Shown here piece after piece: positions 21,672 to 23,785 of a stretch of DNA of 23,785 nt; position 1 is the stretch's first letter; every line of letters begins with the position of its first letter. A program made the translations under genes and the position numbers. This DNA is from DASZGI01 sp035938995 (GTDB lineage: Bacteria > Actinomycetota > Actinomycetes > Streptomycetales > Catenulisporaceae): the NCBI RefSeq assembly GCF_035938995.1, contig NZ_DASZGI010000217.1, positions 1 to 23,785 of the forward strand, given 5' to 3'. Below the pieces are notes generated by a model, which did no database searches, had not been told where the DNA came from, and worked only from the letters and a program-made list of their open reading frames with translations.

Positions 21672-22706
21672 CTACTGCGCGGTCGTGCCTGCGGGCGGCG
21701 CCGGTTCCGGCTCGCCGTCGCCGCTGGGCGGCTCGGGTGCGTGCGGTGCCTCACCGTTGGGGGCAGGCTGAGCCGGCGCCGCCGTGGTCTGGGATTTGGC
21801 CCGCGCCGCCGTGGTCTGGGCCTTGGCCCGCGCCGCCGTGGTCTGGGCCTTGGCCCGCGCCACCATGGCCGCCACCTGCGGGTCCGCCAGGGCGGCGCCG
21901 TAGCGGATCGCGACGAGCTTGCCCACTGCGGGGTGGCTGCCCAGCGGCGGGGCGAAGTCGATGCTGGTCAGGGCGGCGATGGCCTCCAGCGTCCCCGAGG
22001 TGAGTTCCGGCCCGACCATGCAAGGTGCGAGGGCGACGCGCGGGACCGCTTGCCGCAGCCGGGCTGCGGCGTCCTTGATGCTGTCGGGGTCGGTGAGCGA
22101 CGCGGCGGCCACGGGCGTGGTGAGGCGGGACGCGAGCAGCACGGCCACCACCTCGGCCGCCTGGACCGCTTCCTCGTCGCCGACAGCCCCCACGATCACC
22201 CCGTCGGCCGCGGTCACGATGCTGATCCGGCCTACCCGGGCGGCCCGGGCCAGGCCGACATCGGCCAGCCGCGTGTGCAGCGCCTCGGCGAGCAGTGGGT
22301 GCGGGCCCAGATGGTCGGCGATGAGGAGGGGCGCCTCGGCCATCGCGACCGCATCGGAGATGGCCTGGTCTGCTTCGGCGTTCGGGAACGGCAACAGCGG
22401 GACCACCACGCCGGCCGGACTGCCGTCCTGGCTGACCAGGTCGCTGAGGACCTCTTCCAGGTGGTCCCGGCCGCCGCGCAGGAACCCGATCCGTATCTCG
22501 GCGCCGTGGCACGAGGCGGCGGCCATGTCGGCGACCCTCTCCGCGATCTCTTCGCTCTCCGGCCTGGCCGACCCGGGGACGGCGATCACCAGCGCGGGGC
22601 TGTCGGAGGGCAGCGATAGCTGGTGCGGGCTGGAATGCCGCCCGCGCCGGCGGTATCGGGAGGTCCGGACCGGAAGGGCCGAGCCTGAGTCCTGGTCAGC
22701 ACTCAT
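21672..22706 (-). CDS. CbiX-like (sirohydrochlorin chelatase family) protein, probably degenerate
   Basis: 344 residues from ATG at 22706. Two CbiX-like halves are visible: about 37-155 (LVIAVPGSARPES...LLPFPNAEADQAI...LGPHPLLAEAL) and about 160-275 (ISIVTAADGV...LTTPVAAASL...VALAPCMVGPELT...PPLGSHPAVGKLV). In active chelatases the first strand ends in a GHGS motif whose histidine binds the metal; here it reads AVPGSA, with P44 at that place. Chelatase activity is therefore doubtful. The C-terminal 75 residues are a low-complexity tail made of three 9-residue repeats then a Pro/Glu-rich end. An upstream TTG at 22748 is open but has no ribosome site; the ATG also lacks one, and TACGAT just upstream could be the -10 box of a leaderless message. 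Confidence 0.75.
   Translation of the reverse strand: MSADQDSGSALPVRTSRYRRRGRHSSPHQLSLPSDSPALVIAVPGSARPESEEIAERVADMAAASCHGAEIRIGFLRGGRDHLEEVLSDLVSQDGSPAGVVVPLLPFPNAEADQAISDAVAMAEAPLLIADHLGPHPLLAEALHTRLADVGLARAARVGRISIVTAADGVIVGAVGDEEAVQAAEVVAVLLASRLTTPVAAASLTDPDSIKDAAARLRQAVPRVALAPCMVGPELTSGTLEAIAALTSIDFAPPLGSHPAVGKLVAIRYGAALADPQVAAMVARAKAQTTAARAKAQTTAARAKSQTTAAPAQPAPNGEAPHAPEPPSGDGEPEPAPPAGTTAQ
21778..21858. repeat. Three tandem 27-bp repeats inside the CbiX-like gene
   Basis: Units at 21778-21804, 21805-21831 and 21832-21858. The last two are identical and the first differs by three bases (GGATTT for GGCCTT, a Ser for Ala). They encode the 9-residue unit ARAKAQTTA. Near-identity at DNA level points to recent slippage expansion. 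Confidence 0.9.
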
Positions 22707-22768
22707 ATCAGCGCATCGTAACCAAGTAGGTCGCCTCAGTGCGGACAATTCGGGTCACAGTCCTTAAT

Positions 22769-22799
22769 CGGGGCCGTCGTGTCGGCCTCACCGGCCCCG
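22769..22799 (-). terminator. Hairpin terminator after nucS
   Basis: CGGGGCCG (22769-22776) pairs with CGGCCCCG (22792-22799) around a 15-base loop, starting 5 bases behind the nucS stop on the minus strand. No clear T run. Confidence 0.5.
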
Positions 22800-22804
22800 G
22801 TAAG

Positions 22805-23464
22805 TCAGAACAGCCGCAGCGAGTCGTCCACGGCGCCGCGCATCGAGTCGTAGTCCAGGGTCACGCACCGGATGCCCCGGTCCTCGGCGAGCACCCGCGC
22901 CTGGGGCCTTATCTCCTGGGCGGCGAACACGCCGCGCACCGGAGACAGCGCCGGATCCCGGTTGAGCAGTTCGAGGTAACGCGTCAACTGCTCAACGCCA
23001 TCAATGTCGCCGCGCCGCTTGATCTCCACGGCCACGGCCGCCGAGCCCTCGTCCCGGCACATGAGGTCCACCGGGCCGATCGCCGTCGGGTACTCCCTGC
23101 GGACCAGCCGCCAGCCATCGCCGAGCAGTTGCACCTGCGCCGCGAGCAACTCCTGCAGGTGCGCCTCGACGCCGTCCTTCCGCAGCCCGGGGTCGACGCC
23201 GAGTTCATGGCTGGAATCGTGCAGCACCTCTTCCAGCGTGATGCGCAACTCCTCGCCGCCCTTGCTCACCACGCGCCAGGTGCCCGGTGACTCCTCCAGC
23301 CGGCACGGCGGCGACATCCAGTTGAGCGGCTTGTAGGAACCGCCATCGGAATGGACGAGCACCGAGCCATCTGCCTTGACGATGAGTAGCCGGGTGGCCA
23401 TCGGCAGGTGCGCGCTCAGCCGCCCCACGTAGTCCACGCTGCACCTGGCAATGACAAGCCGCAC
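22805..23464 (-). CDS. nucS: Mismatch-specific endonuclease NucS/EndoMS
   Basis: 219 residues. N-terminal DNA-binding domain (RLVIARCSVDYVGRLSAHLP, KPLNWMSPPC) and C-terminal RecB-like nuclease domain with D133 (PVDLMC), E147 and K149 (AVEIKRRG) and Q159. The C-terminus SLRLF fits the sliding-clamp-binding tail known for NucS. The enzyme cuts both strands at mismatches and provides mismatch repair in actinobacteria that lack MutS/MutL. GTG at 23464 gives the conserved family start MRLVIA; the frame is open to a TTG at 23473, which is rejected. No strong ribosome site is visible, so a leaderless or short-leader message is possible. Confidence 0.96.
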   Translation of the reverse strand: MRLVIARCSVDYVGRLSAHLPMATRLLIVKADGSVLVHSDGGSYKPLNWMSPPCRLEESPGTWRVVSKGGEELRITLEEVLHDSSHELGVDPGLRKDGVEAHLQELLAAQVQLLGDGWRLVRREYPTAIGPVDLMCRDEGSAAVAVEIKRRGDIDGVEQLTRYLELLNRDPALSPVRGVFAAQEIRPQARVLAEDRGIRCVTLDYDSMRGAVDDSLRLF

Positions 23465-23539
23465 GACAGCCAACTCTAGCTAAGCTCGCAATCACCGGTC
23501 CCCACACCGGCTCCACTGGCCACCGAGCTGTCAGAGGAG

Positions 23540-23689
23540 ATGCCCACGGTTGGGACCATGCCACCGCTGCCACGGATTACCGGCCGGGAAGTGGTCCGAG
23601 CTGCCGTTGTCGTCGTGATGTCGGCATCCATCGCTTACGAGGAAGAGCGGAACGATTGGCAGGCCGGGCCTGCTGTCAGGCGATCTTGA
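23540..23689 (+). pseudogene. Probable HicA toxin N-terminal remnant
   Basis: A 49-codon frame, with an in-frame second ATG at 23558 that begins MPPLPRITGREVVRA. This is the usual start of HicA-type mRNA interferases (LPRxSGREVVRAL...). After the arginine-alanine the expected GFxxxRQxGSHxxL core with its catalytic histidine does not appear in this or the other two forward frames, and no HicB antitoxin follows. The frame runs to 23689 across the end of the next minus-strand gene. Read as a decayed toxin gene. The match covers only about 14 residues, so the identity is tentative. Confidence 0.5.
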
Positions 23690-23785
23690 CGGAGACCGTC
23701 CGGCATGGCCCGAGGGCCTGGGTGGCCTCGTTCTGCACGCACAGCCGGGCCGAGGCGTCCTGGCCCGCCTTCCCGGTCACCTTGG
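23676..23785 (-). CDS. C-terminal end of an unrecognised protein
   Basis: An open minus-strand frame enters from the right edge and stops at 23676-23678; 35 complete codons are visible. The segment has two cysteines (RLCVQNEATQALGPCRTVSV) that could form a disulfide, and a beta-rich, secreted-protein look. Third codon positions are almost all G or C, as in the other genes here. No family can be named from so short a piece. Confidence 0.55.
   Translation of the reverse strand, partial: KVTGKAGQDASARLCVQNEATQALGPCRTVSVKIA

Noticed and set aside
22707..22748. TTG start for the CbiX-like gene
   Set aside because: No ribosome site and the added residues have no family counterpart; ATG at 22706 is simpler.
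23465..23473. TTG start for nucS adding three residues
   Set aside because: The conserved family N-terminus starts at the GTG (MRLVIA).

Overview
This is a GC-rich actinomycete chromosomal window. The evidence is the order sua5 - glyA - wecA - atpI/atpZ - atpBEFHAGDC - DUF2550 - PduO-type adenosyltransferase - nucS, together with a c-di-AMP riboswitch on an Rpf gene, a 270-residue ATP synthase delta subunit and the actinobacterial mismatch-repair nuclease NucS. Genus cannot be fixed from the sequence alone; a Streptomyces/Streptosporangium-like high-GC actinomycete is my inference.

Region 1 (1-1787): the tail of a Sua5/YrdC tRNA-modification gene and its terminator, a compact repeat cluster, and a convergent LysM-containing resuscitation-promoting-factor (Rpf) cell-wall hydrolase. 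The Rpf gene is read through a c-di-AMP (ydaO-type) riboswitch from a promoter next to a Crp-like cAMP operator. Region 2 (1788-13618): serine hydroxymethyltransferase, the WecA-type polyprenyl-phosphate sugar-1-phosphate transferase, then the full F1Fo ATP synthase operon with two accessory membrane genes in front and a DUF2550 gene behind. The spacers in the operon hold small RNA hairpins over ribosome binding sites. The atpD-atpC gap carries an unusual chain of stop/start overlaps through two tiny ORFs.

Region 3 (13619-19530): a cobalamin adenosyltransferase on the minus strand, a structured divergent spacer that may encode a small RNA or attenuated leader, a GMC (choline-dehydrogenase-like) oxidoreductase convergent with an aldehyde dehydrogenase, and a RibD-like fusion whose reductase and deaminase domains are in the reverse of the usual order. 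Region 4 (19531-23785): low-specificity threonine aldolase, a remnant of a HAD hydrolase gene, a four-helix membrane protein, a degenerate CbiX-like chelatase with a repeat-bearing tail, NucS, a probable HicA toxin remnant, and the end of an unrecognised minus-strand gene.

Three GTGA-N6-TCAC palindromes, the core of actinobacterial Crp/GlxR sites, all lie in intergenic DNA (before rpf, before atpI and before the small membrane protein). This suggests common cAMP-receptor control of cell-wall resuscitation and energy genes. No rRNA, tRNA, CRISPR array, insertion sequence or phage gene was seen.
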